Part shown: positions 8,265 through 17,262 of the stretch, one piece after another
How the letters are laid out: the number at the start of each line of letters is the position of its first letter
How positions within the stretch are numbered: position 1 is the stretch's first letter
Assembly (NCBI RefSeq): GCF_044769865.1
Contig: NZ_JBIZWA010000001.1
Location: forward strand, 1,798,001 to 1,862,000
Reading direction: 5' to 3'
Source of the DNA: Homoserinimonas sp044769865
GTDB lineage: Bacteria > Actinomycetota > Actinomycetes > Actinomycetales > Microbacteriaceae
DNA: 64,000 nucleotides
Notes under the pieces: generated by a model
The model's database searches: none
Told to the model about the DNA's origin: nothing
Seen by the model: the letters and a program-made list of their open reading frames with translations, nothing else
Translations under genes and position numbers: made by a program

Positions 8265-9425
8265 ATGTCTGCTCGCCCACGGATCCTGTGCATCTCGTTC
8301 TCCGAGTTCGTGGCAGATGCCCGTGTTCTGCGCCAGCTCGATGTTCTTGCGCAGTACGGCGATGTGGTCACAGTCGGCTATGGCCCTTCTCCCGAGCGCG
8401 CTTCCGCTCATCTCGAAATCCCCGTGGAGCAGGCTTCGCTACCCCAGACACCAGCCGGCGTGATGCGCCTGATTCTGCGACGTTTCCGAGCCGTCGAACT
8501 CACCGCTCCTGCGGTCCGCACGGCGCGGGAGCTCATCGGCAACCGAGACTTCGACCTCGTGGTAGCTAACGAGGCAAGGGCCCTGCCGCTTGCTTTCGCA
8601 GTCGCCAATGGCGCTCCCGTCTGGGGCGACATGCATGAGTGGGCGCCCGGTGAGCGCACTCATGTGCTCTCGTGGCGACTCCTCGTCGCCCCCTTCATGC
8701 GCAATGTGTGCCGCGTCTACCTGCGGAAGTGCGGAGCGGTCTCAACCGTGAACAGGTCGATCGCCGATCTCTACGAGCGAGAGTTCGGTGTGACAACCGC
8801 AGTGGTCAGGAATGCGCTCGCGCTCCAAGACCTCGTGCCCTGCGGCGTGAAGGAGGATCGAATAAGGCTGGTCCACTCGGGAGCCGCAGTGCCGGGGCGC
8901 AATATCGAGACGCTGATCGACGCTGCTCTCCTTGCGGGCGAGCGGTTCACACTCGATCTCTACCTTGTTCCCGCGCGCGACGGTGGCCGGTACCTCCGTG
9001 AGCTTCGCGCTCGATCACGCGGGAGCGAACGCATCACCTTCCATGCGGCCGTCGATCCCTCCGCCCTGCCAGCGACCCTCAACGCCTACGACGTGGGAGT
9101 GTTCTCGCTTCCTCCGCGCACCATCAACCACCGCTACATGTTGCCGAACAAGTTCTTTGACTTCGTGCAGGCGCGGGTCGCGATCGTCTTCGGGACATCC
9201 TTCGAGACGGATCGTCTCATCACCGACCACTCATTGGGCCTCATCGCGCGCGATTTCCATGCTGAGACACTCGCGGAGGTGCTGCGCGGTCTGAACGCGG
9301 AGTCGGTGCGCCGATTCAAGGCCTCAGTCCACGCGGCCGCACAACTACTCTCTTCTGAGCAAGACGAGGCGGCCCAGCGTTCGATCATCGAGGGACTCCT
9401 GTCGAGTACGGGGGAGGCTCGATGA
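8265..9425 (+). CDS. Glycosyltransferase, GT4-like (GT-B fold)
   Basis: This 386-residue protein has a Rossmann-like N-terminal half (RILCISFSEFVADARVLRQL), a central DMHEWAPGERTH segment and a C-terminal donor-binding half with LPNKFFDFVQARVAIVFG. These blocks recur in the protein encoded at 16109-17260, so the two are paralogues of one GT-B subfamily. No transmembrane helix is visible. The gene heads a tightly packed operon: its TGA overlaps the next ATG (ATGA). Start 8265 is chosen from the TAGCAT hexamer 7 nt upstream; ATG 8256 would add three residues. Sugar specificity is unknown. Confidence 0.8.
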   Translation: MSARPRILCISFSEFVADARVLRQLDVLAQYGDVVTVGYGPSPERASAHLEIPVEQASLPQTPAGVMRLILRRFRAVELTAPAVRTARELIGNRDFDLVVANEARALPLAFAVANGAPVWGDMHEWAPGERTHVLSWRLLVAPFMRNVCRVYLRKCGAVSTVNRSIADLYEREFGVTTAVVRNALALQDLVPCGVKEDRIRLVHSGAAVPGRNIETLIDAALLAGERFTLDLYLVPARDGGRYLRELRARSRGSERITFHAAVDPSALPATLNAYDVGVFSLPPRTINHRYMLPNKFFDFVQARVAIVFGTSFETDRLITDHSLGLIARDFHAETLAEVLRGLNAESVRRFKASVHAAAQLLSSEQDEAAQRSIIEGLLSSTGEAR

Positions 9426-10606
9426 CTGGACTTCGGGTGGCGATCGTATCCCGCATTTTCACGCCGGAGCCTGCGGCCGCGAGTTTTCGCCTGGCTGCGC
9501 TGGCTCGCCGGCTCAGTCATGCGGGTGCAGCCGTCCGCGTCGTGACTTCTACCCCGCCGAAGGGTCTCGCGGTGGACGGCGCCGACCTGCCCCAGATCTC
9601 CATCCGTCGTGCCCCCGTGCTTCGTGATCGCGACGGCTACGTCAGGGGTTATCTGAATTATCTCAGTTTCGACATCCCGGCCTTCTTCAGGATTCTTTGC
9701 GGCCCTAAAGCTGATGTCGTTGTCGTTGAGCCGCCGCCCACGACGGGCGTGCTGATGCGTGTTGCCTGCGCACTCCGTCGAGTTCCCTACGTCTATTACG
9801 CGGCGGATGTCTGGGCCGACGCCGTCGTGGCGGTAGGTGTCCCCAGCATCGTCTCCACGACACTTCGCGTCATGGAGAGGTTCGCTGTGAACGGGGCGAG
9901 CGCCGTGCTTTCGGTGTCCGAATCCGTCACTTCGCGCCTGCGTGACCTCGGTTCGCGCAGTGACGTCGTCACGATCGGCAACGGCGTCGACACGAGCGTA
10001 TTCGCAGCCTCCGGCAGGGCGATTGACCTGGGCGCCCCCTACTTGCTCTACGCGGGGACGGCGTCGGAGGTCCACGGTGCCACGATCTTTCTCGACGCAT
10101 TCGAGATCGTGCTGGCGACACATCCAAATGCGCGGCTGGTATTCATTGGGCAAGGGGCCGACTTCGATGCGCTTCGAGATCGGGCTGCGTCGTTGCCGGA
10201 GGATGCCGTGCGGTTCCACGCGCGCATGCCGGGCGCTGAGGTTGGCGAGTGGATGCGAGGCGCAAAAGCGACCCTCGCGAGTGTTCGTCCCGACGTGTAT
10301 GCGATCGCGTTCCCGACCAAGCTCTACGCGTCCATCGCCTGCGGAACACCCGTCGTATACGCGGGCGAGGGGGAGGCGAGGAGTTTCGCAGCAGCCAACG
10401 GAGTCGGATGGTCGGTCGACTATTCGACAGATTCGGTCGCTCGCGCGATGTCGGCTGCGCTGGATGCCGCGTCCGTTCCGGAGTCCCGTGCACAACTCGC
10501 CGCGTGGGCTGCGCGCGAGGTATCACTTGACGGTGTGGCCGATCGCGCCGCCGCCGCGGTGCTCTCCCGCTGCTCCGACGAAAGCCGTTCGGAGCCGCGC
10601 CAGTGA
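9422..10606 (+). CDS. GT4 glycosyltransferase
   Basis: This 394-residue GT-B enzyme resembles WbuB/WcaI-type GT4 proteins. The N-terminal half has the acceptor-side pattern VAIVSRIFTPEPAAASFR and a central YYAADVWADAVV. The donor half has IGNGVDTSVF, YAGTASEVHG, FIGQGADF and the PTKLYASIACGTPVVYAGEGE block that surrounds the retaining GT4 glutamate region. It starts within the preceding stop codon (ATGA). Family placement is firm; donor sugar and linkage are not deducible. Confidence 0.87.
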   Translation: MTGLRVAIVSRIFTPEPAAASFRLAALARRLSHAGAAVRVVTSTPPKGLAVDGADLPQISIRRAPVLRDRDGYVRGYLNYLSFDIPAFFRILCGPKADVVVVEPPPTTGVLMRVACALRRVPYVYYAADVWADAVVAVGVPSIVSTTLRVMERFAVNGASAVLSVSESVTSRLRDLGSRSDVVTIGNGVDTSVFAASGRAIDLGAPYLLYAGTASEVHGATIFLDAFEIVLATHPNARLVFIGQGADFDALRDRAASLPEDAVRFHARMPGAEVGEWMRGAKATLASVRPDVYAIAFPTKLYASIACGTPVVYAGEGEARSFAAANGVGWSVDYSTDSVARAMSAALDAASVPESRAQLAAWAAREVSLDGVADRAAAAVLSRCSDESRSEPRQ

Positions 10607-10628
10607 TTCATGTGGGAAACTGAACTCC

Positions 10629-11294
10629 ATGTCTCGCGCGTGGGTGGTGATCCCGATGTACAACGAGGCCGGGATGATCGCTTCGGTCATCTCCTCGGTG
10701 CGTGGAACATTTCCGCATATCGTCTGTGTCGATGACGGTTCCTCTGACGGCACGGCGGAGGCGGCGGCCGCTGCGGGCGCCGTGGTCGTCAGGCACCCGA
10801 TCAATCTGGGCCAGGGCGCGAGCCTACAGACCGGCATCGACTACGCCCTACGGGATCCGCAGATGACGGAGATCATCACCTTCGATGCCGACGGTCAGCA
10901 TCAGGTGGGTGATGCGGCCGCGATGGTCGAACGAATGCGCAAGGATGCTCTCGACATCGTCGTCGGTTCCCGTTTCCTCGACGACCGCACGCAGATAGGG
11001 CGCGCCAAGCGACTGGTCCTCAAGACGGCTGCCTTCTACTCTCGCCTCGCCACAGGCATGGCCCTCACCGATGCGCACAACGGCCTGCGAGTGATTTCTC
11101 GCTCGCTCGCAGAGCGCATCGAATTGCGCCAGAACCGGATGGCTCACGCCTCTGAGCTGATCGACCAGGTGGGCGCGCTCAAGGTGCCCTGGGCGGAGCA
11201 TCCAACACACATCATCTACTCGGACTATTCACGGGCGAAGGGGCAATCCCTGCTCAACTCCGTCAACATCCTCGTGGACCTACTCTTCAGGTGA
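10629..11294 (+). CDS. GT2 glycosyltransferase, DPM1/polyprenyl-phosphate type
   Basis: This compact 221-residue GT2 enzyme has WVVIPMYNEAG, VDDGSSDGT, HPINLGQGASLQTGIDYAL and FDADGQHQV, the pattern of dolichyl/polyprenyl-phosphate hexose synthases. Such enzymes load a sugar on polyprenyl phosphate for use outside the membrane. The C-terminal membrane helices of longer relatives are absent; instead the next gene encodes a separate small DUF2304 membrane protein overlapping by GTGA. The same two-gene arrangement occurs at 31609-32702. ATG 10629 is chosen because the conserved domain starts there; upstream frame-open sequence belongs to the GT4 gene in another frame. Confidence 0.85.
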   Translation: MSRAWVVIPMYNEAGMIASVISSVRGTFPHIVCVDDGSSDGTAEAAAAAGAVVVRHPINLGQGASLQTGIDYALRDPQMTEIITFDADGQHQVGDAAAMVERMRKDALDIVVGSRFLDDRTQIGRAKRLVLKTAAFYSRLATGMALTDAHNGLRVISRSLAERIELRQNRMAHASELIDQVGALKVPWAEHPTHIIYSDYSRAKGQSLLNSVNILVDLLFR

Positions 11295-11680
11295 CCGACA
11301 TGCAGATCTTCTTCCAAATCACAGCGGCGGCCGTCATCGTCATCGCTGCCGTATTCACGCTGCGCGGCGGTGGCGACCGGCATCAAGCGATCCGGCGGGT
11401 CGCCCTCATGCTGTTCATCCTCGCGGCAGCCTCGTCGGTGTTCGTTCCGGGCATTTGGACATGGATGGCGCAGCTCGTCGGAGTCGGCCGGGGCGCTGAC
11501 CTGCTCTTGTACCTGCTCGTGCTCACGTTCCTCGGTTTCGTGGCGACCACGTACCGCCACTTCCGCTCGCTCGAAACTCGGGTGACTCTGCTTGCGAGGG
11601 AGCTCGCGCTCAGTCAGTCCCCGCCGCCCCATGATGCGGGTGCCAGCACCGAGTCTCCTGGCAGCGAGCCTCGACAGTGA
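11291..11680 (+). CDS. DUF2304 small membrane protein
   Basis: The protein has 129 residues with three hydrophobic segments (about residues 7-22, 38-58 and 65-85), followed by a short amphipathic/coiled region and a Ser/Pro-rich tail. DUF2304 proteins are regularly encoded beside DPM1-like GT2 genes, and may anchor or help the glycosyltransferase at the membrane. It is linked by GTGA overlaps both to the preceding GT2 and to the following ABC transporter gene. A second DUF2304 protein is encoded at 31609-31971. Confidence 0.75.
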   Translation: MTDMQIFFQITAAAVIVIAAVFTLRGGGDRHQAIRRVALMLFILAAASSVFVPGIWTWMAQLVGVGRGADLLLYLLVLTFLGFVATTYRHFRSLETRVTLLARELALSQSPPPHDAGASTESPGSEPRQ

Positions 11681-13455
11681 AGACGGTGCTTGAGGTATAC
11701 CGCGACTTCATCGCTGTGCTTCCCTCGAATGCACGGCGTTTCGTCAACTTCTACTCCGTCGCGCAGGCGTTGCTCGCGCTGCTGGACGCTGCGGCACTCG
11801 GGTTACTGGCGCTCGTGATCGCACCTCTCAGCACGGGCGCCGCGGTGACACTGCCGCTGATCGGTGCACTCGACGATACCGGCGCGATCATGGCCATCGG
11901 TTCGGTCTGCGTTCTCATCATCGCCAAGGGGGTGCTTTCGTCACTTCTCCTCTGGTGGGCCACACGTCGCCTCGCGCGGTACGAGCTGGAGATCGGGACG
12001 CGCCTGTTCAGGTCGTACATGGCGGCGCCGTGGACAGAGCGGCTGAAGAAGAACTCCTCCGACATCGTCCGGCTTGCCGACTCGAGCGTTAACGCCGCGG
12101 TCATCAGCTTCATCCTGCCGGGAGCGACGATACTTGGCGAGATCGCCAGTCTCGTCGCAGTGCTGACCGTACTCGCGATCGTGCAGCCGGTCATTGCCGC
12201 CGTGACATTCGTGTACCTGGGCATCATCGGCGTGGTGTTGTACTTCTGGATCGCCCAGCGTGCCCGAGTGGCTGGGCGAGTCAATCTCCAGTACACGCTC
12301 CAGACCGGCCGTTTCATCACTGAGATGGTCGGGGCGATGAAGGAGATCACGCTTCGGAACAAGAACGCTGAGGTCGTCGAAGTTGTCGAGGATTCGCGGA
12401 TCCACAGCACGAGGGCCCGCGCCAACGCATATTTCCTCGGCCAGGTGCCGCGCTTCGTGCTCGAGTCCGGCATCATCGGTGGCTTCGTGCTCGTGGGAGT
12501 TGTGAGCTATTTCATGGGAGGCGCGCCCATGGCGATCAGCGCAGTCGCCCTGTTCGGACTCGCTGGCTTCCGCATGGCTCCCTCCGTGATCAGGCTCCAG
12601 TCCGTGTTGTCGCAGATGCTCTCGGCTGCACCACACCCCAAGGCAGTGATCGAAGAGATCCACTCGGCCGAACGCGCGGCGCGATCGGTGACTTCATCGG
12701 CGAGCTCGACCCTGCCACAGGATCCCAGAGGTCTCGAACTCGACAGCGTCACCTTCCGCTATTCAGATGATGCCCCGAGCGCCGTGGAGTCCGTCTCCCT
12801 CATCGTGCCATTCGGCTCGACTGTCGCGCTCGTCGGCCAGTCCGGGTCAGGCAAGTCGACGCTCGTCGACCTGATGCTGGGCCTCATCGAGCCGAGCGAC
12901 GGGCGCATCTCGATCTCAGGCGTCGATTTGAACGAGCTCACTGCTGCCTGGCGTTCGCGCATCGGGTATGTCCCGCAAGACGTGATCCTGTTCGACGGCA
13001 CGATCGCCCAGAACGTGGCGCTGAGCTGGAAGGGCGAAATCGACAGGGACCGTGTGCGCCGCGTGCTGGACCAGGCGCAGCTCCTCGACCTGGTCGAGCG
13101 TCGCGAAGGTGGAATCGACGCCCGAGTGGGGGAGCGAGGGCTGGCGCTTTCCGGTGGGCAGAGACAGCGGCTTGGCATCGCCCGTGCACTTTACGGCGAG
13201 CCGCTCGTGCTTGTGATGGATGAGGCGACCAGTGCGCTCGATACCCAGACGGAAGCGGCCGTGATCGAGGCCATCGGCGCTCTCGACGATGACCTCACCA
13301 TCATCCTGGTGGCGCATCGCTTGGCCACCGTGCAGGAGGCCGAACATGTCGTTTATCTCGAGGACGGACGCGTCGTGGGGGCAGGCACGTTCCGTGAGGT
13401 CGTCGCTGCGGTTCCGAAGTTCGCGCAGCAGGCGGCCCTTGCAGGCCTGCTCTGA
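11677..13455 (+). CDS. ABC transporter, permease-ATPase half-transporter (PglK-like flippase)
   Basis: The protein has 592 residues with an N-terminal six-helix exporter domain (about residues 20-310) and a C-terminal ATPase. The ATPase has Walker A GQSGSGKST (387-395), the signature LSGGQRQRLGIARAL, Walker B LVLVMDEATSALD and a switch histidine in VAHRLATV. Type-IV exporters of this layout, encoded among glycosyltransferases, resemble PglK and MsbA, which move lipid-linked glycans across the membrane. It starts with GTG overlapping the DUF2304 stop. A MOP-type flippase at 26979 offers a second export route. The substrate is inferred from context. Confidence 0.87.
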   Translation: MKTVLEVYRDFIAVLPSNARRFVNFYSVAQALLALLDAAALGLLALVIAPLSTGAAVTLPLIGALDDTGAIMAIGSVCVLIIAKGVLSSLLLWWATRRLARYELEIGTRLFRSYMAAPWTERLKKNSSDIVRLADSSVNAAVISFILPGATILGEIASLVAVLTVLAIVQPVIAAVTFVYLGIIGVVLYFWIAQRARVAGRVNLQYTLQTGRFITEMVGAMKEITLRNKNAEVVEVVEDSRIHSTRARANAYFLGQVPRFVLESGIIGGFVLVGVVSYFMGGAPMAISAVALFGLAGFRMAPSVIRLQSVLSQMLSAAPHPKAVIEEIHSAERAARSVTSSASSTLPQDPRGLELDSVTFRYSDDAPSAVESVSLIVPFGSTVALVGQSGSGKSTLVDLMLGLIEPSDGRISISGVDLNELTAAWRSRIGYVPQDVILFDGTIAQNVALSWKGEIDRDRVRRVLDQAQLLDLVERREGGIDARVGERGLALSGGQRQRLGIARALYGEPLVLVMDEATSALDTQTEAAVIEAIGALDDDLTIILVAHRLATVQEAEHVVYLEDGRVVGAGTFREVVAAVPKFAQQAALAGLL

Positions 13456-13510
13456 CGTCGACCATGACCCGGCGCGCAGACGTCCATCTTGCGGGTGTTA
13501 TGTTGGGTGG

Positions 13511-13539
13511 TTGAAACGCGCGCCTCACTGAAATAAAAC
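13511..13539 (+). promoter_or_regulatory. Possible -35/-10 promoter of the amidotransferase operon
   Basis: TTGAAA (13511-13516) and TAAAAC (13534-13539) are separated by 17 bp in the 121-bp gap after the ABC transporter gene. The local A/T richness is unusual for this window. It would start transcription just before the WbpG-like gene. Confidence 0.4.
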
Positions 13540-13576
13540 GGTGGGGCCGGCAATGATCTCCCGGAAGGCAGGCCGC

Positions 13577-14725
13577 ATGGTCACGGAGCAGCGGCACTAT
13601 CAGATGTGCGTCCGCACCGTTATGGACACGACGGACCCGGAGATCAGCTTCGACGAAGACGGCGTCTCCTCCCACGCGCTGCGGTACGACCGAGAGTTTG
13701 CACCGATTGTCCAAGCTGCGATGCGTGGTGATCGGCTGAGTGAGCTCGATGCCGTCGTCGCCGAGATCAAGAAGGCGGGGGAGGGCAAGCCCTATGACTG
13801 CATCGTCGGCGTGAGCGGCGGTGTCGACAGCACGTACTTGATCCTCCAGGCCGTCAAGCGCGGACTGCGCCCGCTCGCCGTCCACTTCGACAGCGGCTGG
13901 AACTCCGAGCTGGCGGTCAGCAACATCCACAACATCGTCAGCAAGCTGGAGCTTGACCTCCACACAGACGTTGTCGACTGGCGTGAGATGCGGGACCTTC
14001 AGCTCGCGTTCTTCAAAGCATCAGTGCCCAACTGTGACATCCCGACCGATCATGCGTTCTCCCGCGTTGCGTTTCAGCAGGCCGAGAAGTACGGCATCAA
14101 ATACATCCTCGGCGGAAGCAATCTTGCGAGCGAGTCGATCCTTCCGCAGTCGTGGGGATACAACGCGGCCGACGCCCGCCACCTCAAAGCCATCCATCGT
14201 CGCTTCGGTAGCGTGCGCTTGAAGACATACCCCGTGCTCGGGCTCTTCAAGCGTCACATCTGGTACGAGGCCATCCGCGGGATCAAGACGGTGAAGTTCT
14301 TGAACTACCTACCGTACGAGTACAAGGAAGCCAAGATCGCGATCACGCAGGAGCTGGGCTGGCGTGACTACGGCGGCAAGCACTACGAGTCGGTCTTCAC
14401 TCGGTACTTCCAGGGCTACTACCTGCCGATGAAGTTCGGATTCGACAAGCGACTCGCGCATTATTCCTCCCTCATTCTTTCGGGGCAGATGTCCCGCGAT
14501 GAGGCGCTGGCGCTGCTCGAAACCAGCAACTATCCAGAGGACCTGCGTCGTCAGGATCATGAGTTCATCGCGAAGAAGCTCGGCCTGTCGACGACGCAAC
14601 TTGAAGAGATCTACGCGCGTCCCAAGGTGGACCACATGGAGTATCCGAACTCCAAGTGGGCGTGGGACCAGACGCTGAAGCTCGCGCGTTTCGCAGCGCG
14701 CATTGTCAAGAGATTCCGCCGATGA
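13577..14725 (+). CDS. N-acetyl sugar amidotransferase (WbpG-like)
   Basis: This 382-residue PP-loop ATPase resembles WbpG/PseA, which adenylate an acetamido group and receive ammonia to form an acetamidino group. The PP-loop SGGVDS is at residues 80-85. The N-terminal block keeps the family skeleton (VMDTTDPEISFDEDGV), but three of the four expected cysteines are replaced: CxxC is C11..T14, and the GVCNHC-type motif reads GVSSHA. Start ATG 13577 has GGAAGG 8 nt upstream; ATG 13553 is an alternative. The next two genes encode HisH- and HisF-like ammonia-delivery partners joined by ATGA overlaps, exactly the partners WbpG needs. Confidence 0.87.
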   Translation: MVTEQRHYQMCVRTVMDTTDPEISFDEDGVSSHALRYDREFAPIVQAAMRGDRLSELDAVVAEIKKAGEGKPYDCIVGVSGGVDSTYLILQAVKRGLRPLAVHFDSGWNSELAVSNIHNIVSKLELDLHTDVVDWREMRDLQLAFFKASVPNCDIPTDHAFSRVAFQQAEKYGIKYILGGSNLASESILPQSWGYNAADARHLKAIHRRFGSVRLKTYPVLGLFKRHIWYEAIRGIKTVKFLNYLPYEYKEAKIAITQELGWRDYGGKHYESVFTRYFQGYYLPMKFGFDKRLAHYSSLILSGQMSRDEALALLETSNYPEDLRRQDHEFIAKKLGLSTTQLEEIYARPKVDHMEYPNSKWAWDQTLKLARFAARIVKRFRR

Positions 14726-15327
14726 CCGTCACCGTGATCGACTATGGCGGCGGCAACATCGGGTCCGTGGTGAACATGCTGAAGCGGGTGGGTTCCGACG
14801 TCGCGGTCGTGCGCGAGCCGGCGGAGATCGCCTCGAGCGAGCGCATCCTCCTGCCGGGGGTCGGAGCATTCGACCGGGGCGTGTCGCTCCTGAAGGAGAC
14901 CGGATTCTTCGAACCGATCCGTGCTTTCGCCGTGTCTGGCCGCCCGGTACTGGGCATCTGCCTGGGCATGCAACTTCTCGCTGACTCCAGCGAAGAGGGC
15001 GAGCTGAGGGGCCTCGGTCTGATACCCGGCGCTGCGCGGCGCTTCGCGGCAAAGCCCGGACTGCGCATCCCCCACATGGGCTGGAACGCCGTCGTGCCGC
15101 GCGATCATGAGCCGCTCCTCGACGGCATCGCCGAGGAGAACCGCTTCTACTTTGTGCACAGCTACCATGTTGAGCCGGCAGACGAGTCGCACGTCGCAGC
15201 GACGACCGGTTACGGGTCAAGCTTCGTGTCGATGATCCGCCGCGACAACGTGGTCGGAGCACAGTTCCATCCAGAGAAGAGCCATGATTTCGGCAAGACT
15301 CTTCTCAAGAATTTCGCGGCAGCATGA
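14722..15327 (+). CDS. HisH-like glutamine amidotransferase for sugar amidination
   Basis: This 201-residue class I glutaminase has the nucleophile C80 in GICLGMQLL and the His-Glu pair in FHPEKS (H183, E185). The sequence is HisH-like throughout (VIDYGGGNIGSV, LPGVGAFDRG). Its position between a WbpG-like gene and a divergent HisF homologue, and not in a his operon, indicates that it supplies ammonia for acetamidino formation (as P. aeruginosa HisH2). It overlaps both neighbours by ATGA. Standard annotation may wrongly call it histidine biosynthesis. Confidence 0.85.
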   Translation: MTVTVIDYGGGNIGSVVNMLKRVGSDVAVVREPAEIASSERILLPGVGAFDRGVSLLKETGFFEPIRAFAVSGRPVLGICLGMQLLADSSEEGELRGLGLIPGAARRFAAKPGLRIPHMGWNAVVPRDHEPLLDGIAEENRFYFVHSYHVEPADESHVAATTGYGSSFVSMIRRDNVVGAQFHPEKSHDFGKTLLKNFAAA

Positions 15328-16112
15328 ACGTATTCCCGCGGGTCATCCCTGTCCTCCTCGTCAGTGACGGCTATCTCGTGAAGCCCGTCAAGTTCGGGGC
15401 GGCGAAGTACATCGGCGATCCGATCAATGCCGTCCGCATTTTCAATGAGAAGCAGGTCGATGAGCTGGTCATTTGCGACATCGATGCGTCTCCCAAGGGC
15501 AATGGCGTCAACTTCTCCCTCATAGAGGAGGTTGCGAGCGAAGCCTTCATGCCGGTCAGTTACGGCGGCGGAGTCGCGTCCGTCGCGGATGCTCGTCGAA
15601 TCGTCGAGATCGGCATCGAGAAGGTTGTGGTGAACTCTGTGCTGGGGCGCCATCCCGAGGTGGTCACCGAGATCGCCGAAGCCCTCGGTAGCTCGAGCAC
15701 CGTCGTGAGTATCGATGGCAAGAAGAAGCTACTGGGCGGTTACGAGGCGTTCGTGTCGAGGGGCTCACGCAAGCTGGGGATGACGCCCGTCGAGGCAGCG
15801 CAACGCGCGGAGGCTCTCGGCGCCGGCGAGGTGATCATCTCGTCGATCGACCGTGAGGGGACTTTCTCTGGGTATGACATCCCATTGATCTCCGCAGTGA
15901 CAGAGTCCGTATCGATACCCGTCACCGCTCTCGGAGGGGCCTCGGGCATCTCCGACCTCGCGCAGGCATTCGAGGCGGGAGCATCCGCCGCTGCCGCGGG
16001 CAGCATGTTCGTGCTCAACGGACGGCATCGTGCAGTGCTCATCAGCTATCCCCAGCAGTCGGAAGTGCGTGGGCTGGCCGAGCACCTGCCTGGCGATGGT
16101 GGCCGCGCATGA
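15324..16112 (+). CDS. HisF-like (AglZ/HisF2) acetamidino modification protein
   Basis: The protein has 262 residues and a TIM barrel related to HisF. It begins PRVIPVLLVSDGYLVKPVKF: the first catalytic aspartate of true HisF (D11 in T. maritima) is leucine here, a hallmark of the HisF2/AglZ branch. VVSIDGKKK keeps the second aspartate region. The conserved GAAKYIGDPINAVRIFNEKQVDEL also fits that branch. It would tunnel ammonia from the HisH-like subunit to the WbpG-like enzyme. It shares ATGA overlaps with the genes on both sides. Confidence 0.85.
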   Translation: MNVFPRVIPVLLVSDGYLVKPVKFGAAKYIGDPINAVRIFNEKQVDELVICDIDASPKGNGVNFSLIEEVASEAFMPVSYGGGVASVADARRIVEIGIEKVVVNSVLGRHPEVVTEIAEALGSSSTVVSIDGKKKLLGGYEAFVSRGSRKLGMTPVEAAQRAEALGAGEVIISSIDREGTFSGYDIPLISAVTESVSIPVTALGGASGISDLAQAFEAGASAAAAGSMFVLNGRHRAVLISYPQQSEVRGLAEHLPGDGGRA

Positions 16113-17260
16113 CCTCGACCCGTGCACGTGTGCTCGTGCTCACCTACACTCCCATCGCCCGTGAGCCCAGGGCACTCAAGCAGATCAATCACTTGGCAGA
16201 GCGGTTCGAGGTGACGAGCGCGGGGTTCGGCGAAGCACCAGTCGACGGGGTTGAGCACCTGGAACTCGAATCGTCTCCGCGCGCCCGAGGCATCGCCGCC
16301 CTGCCCGGTCTCTACACGCTCCTGCTCGCGTTCCGCATCTACCCCCTCCTGCAGCGGTGGAACTCTCGCAACCAAGCCGCTTTGCGGCGTCTCGCCGGCC
16401 GCGAGTGGGACGTCATCATCGCCCACGATGTTCATACACTCTGGCTCGCCAACCAACTGCGTCCTCGGCGGGGGATCCTGGTCGATCTGCACGAGTATGC
16501 GCCACGGCAGAACGAGCATTCCTTCCTCTGGCGCCTGCTGATCGGGCCGTATTTTCGCTGGATTTGTCGCCACCAAGTGACGAAGGCATCTGCGGTCACG
16601 ACGGTGGGACAGGGCATCGTCGACGAGTACCGTCGCGAGTTCGGCTTCAATGCCTCACTCGTCGTCAATGCGACTCCGTTCCAGCCGCTGTCCCCGGTTC
16701 CCACGGCGCATCCGATCCGCCTCGTGCATAGCGGCATCCCAGGGCGTGCCCGCAAGCTCGAGATCATGATCGAGGCGGTGCGCTCCACCACGGCGGATGT
16801 CACCCTGGATCTCTTCCTGATCAAGGACGGGTCCGAGTACTACGACGAGCTTGTGGAACTCGCTGGCGACAGCGACCGCATCCGCTTCATGGATCCCGTC
16901 CCCTATGCAGACCTCGTCACGACTCTGAACGGATATGACCTGGGGCTCAGCGTCATTGCCCCGACAACCTTCAACCTCACGTGGTGCCTGCCCAACAAGT
17001 TCTTCGACTTCGTCCAGGCGCGACTCGGGGTCATCATCGGCCCGTCGGCGGAGATGGTCAGCTTCGTCGAGAGGTATGAGATCGGCGCAGTGGCCGATGA
17101 CTTCACGGCCCAGTCATTAGGTCGCCTGCTGGAGACGATCACCCCCGCCCAGATCGAGGCGTGGAAGTCCAACTCCGACCGCTACGCGCGTGAGCTCTCG
17201 AGCGAGGAACAAGTGAAGATCTGGGGACGGATCGTCGAGGACATCGTGTCGTCCCGATAG
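16109..17260 (+). CDS. Glycosyltransferase, GT4-like (GT-B fold)
   Basis: The protein has 383 residues and is homologous along its length to the product of 8265-9425. It shares DLHEYAPRQNEHSFLWRLL, the REFGF segment, LVHSGIPGR and LPNKFFDFVQARLGVIIG. The start overlaps the HisF-like stop (ATGA), so it is produced with the amidination genes and may transfer the amidinated sugar, an inference from position only. No transmembrane helix or signal peptide is seen. Confidence 0.8.
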   Translation: MTSTRARVLVLTYTPIAREPRALKQINHLAERFEVTSAGFGEAPVDGVEHLELESSPRARGIAALPGLYTLLLAFRIYPLLQRWNSRNQAALRRLAGREWDVIIAHDVHTLWLANQLRPRRGILVDLHEYAPRQNEHSFLWRLLIGPYFRWICRHQVTKASAVTTVGQGIVDEYRREFGFNASLVVNATPFQPLSPVPTAHPIRLVHSGIPGRARKLEIMIEAVRSTTADVTLDLFLIKDGSEYYDELVELAGDSDRIRFMDPVPYADLVTTLNGYDLGLSVIAPTTFNLTWCLPNKFFDFVQARLGVIIGPSAEMVSFVERYEIGAVADDFTAQSLGRLLETITPAQIEAWKSNSDRYARELSSEEQVKIWGRIVEDIVSSR

Positions 17261-17262
17261 AT

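Noticed and set aside
14722..16112. Histidine biosynthesis genes hisH and hisF
   Set aside because: The HisF-like protein lacks the first catalytic Asp and both genes overlap a WbpG-like gene; no other his gene is near.
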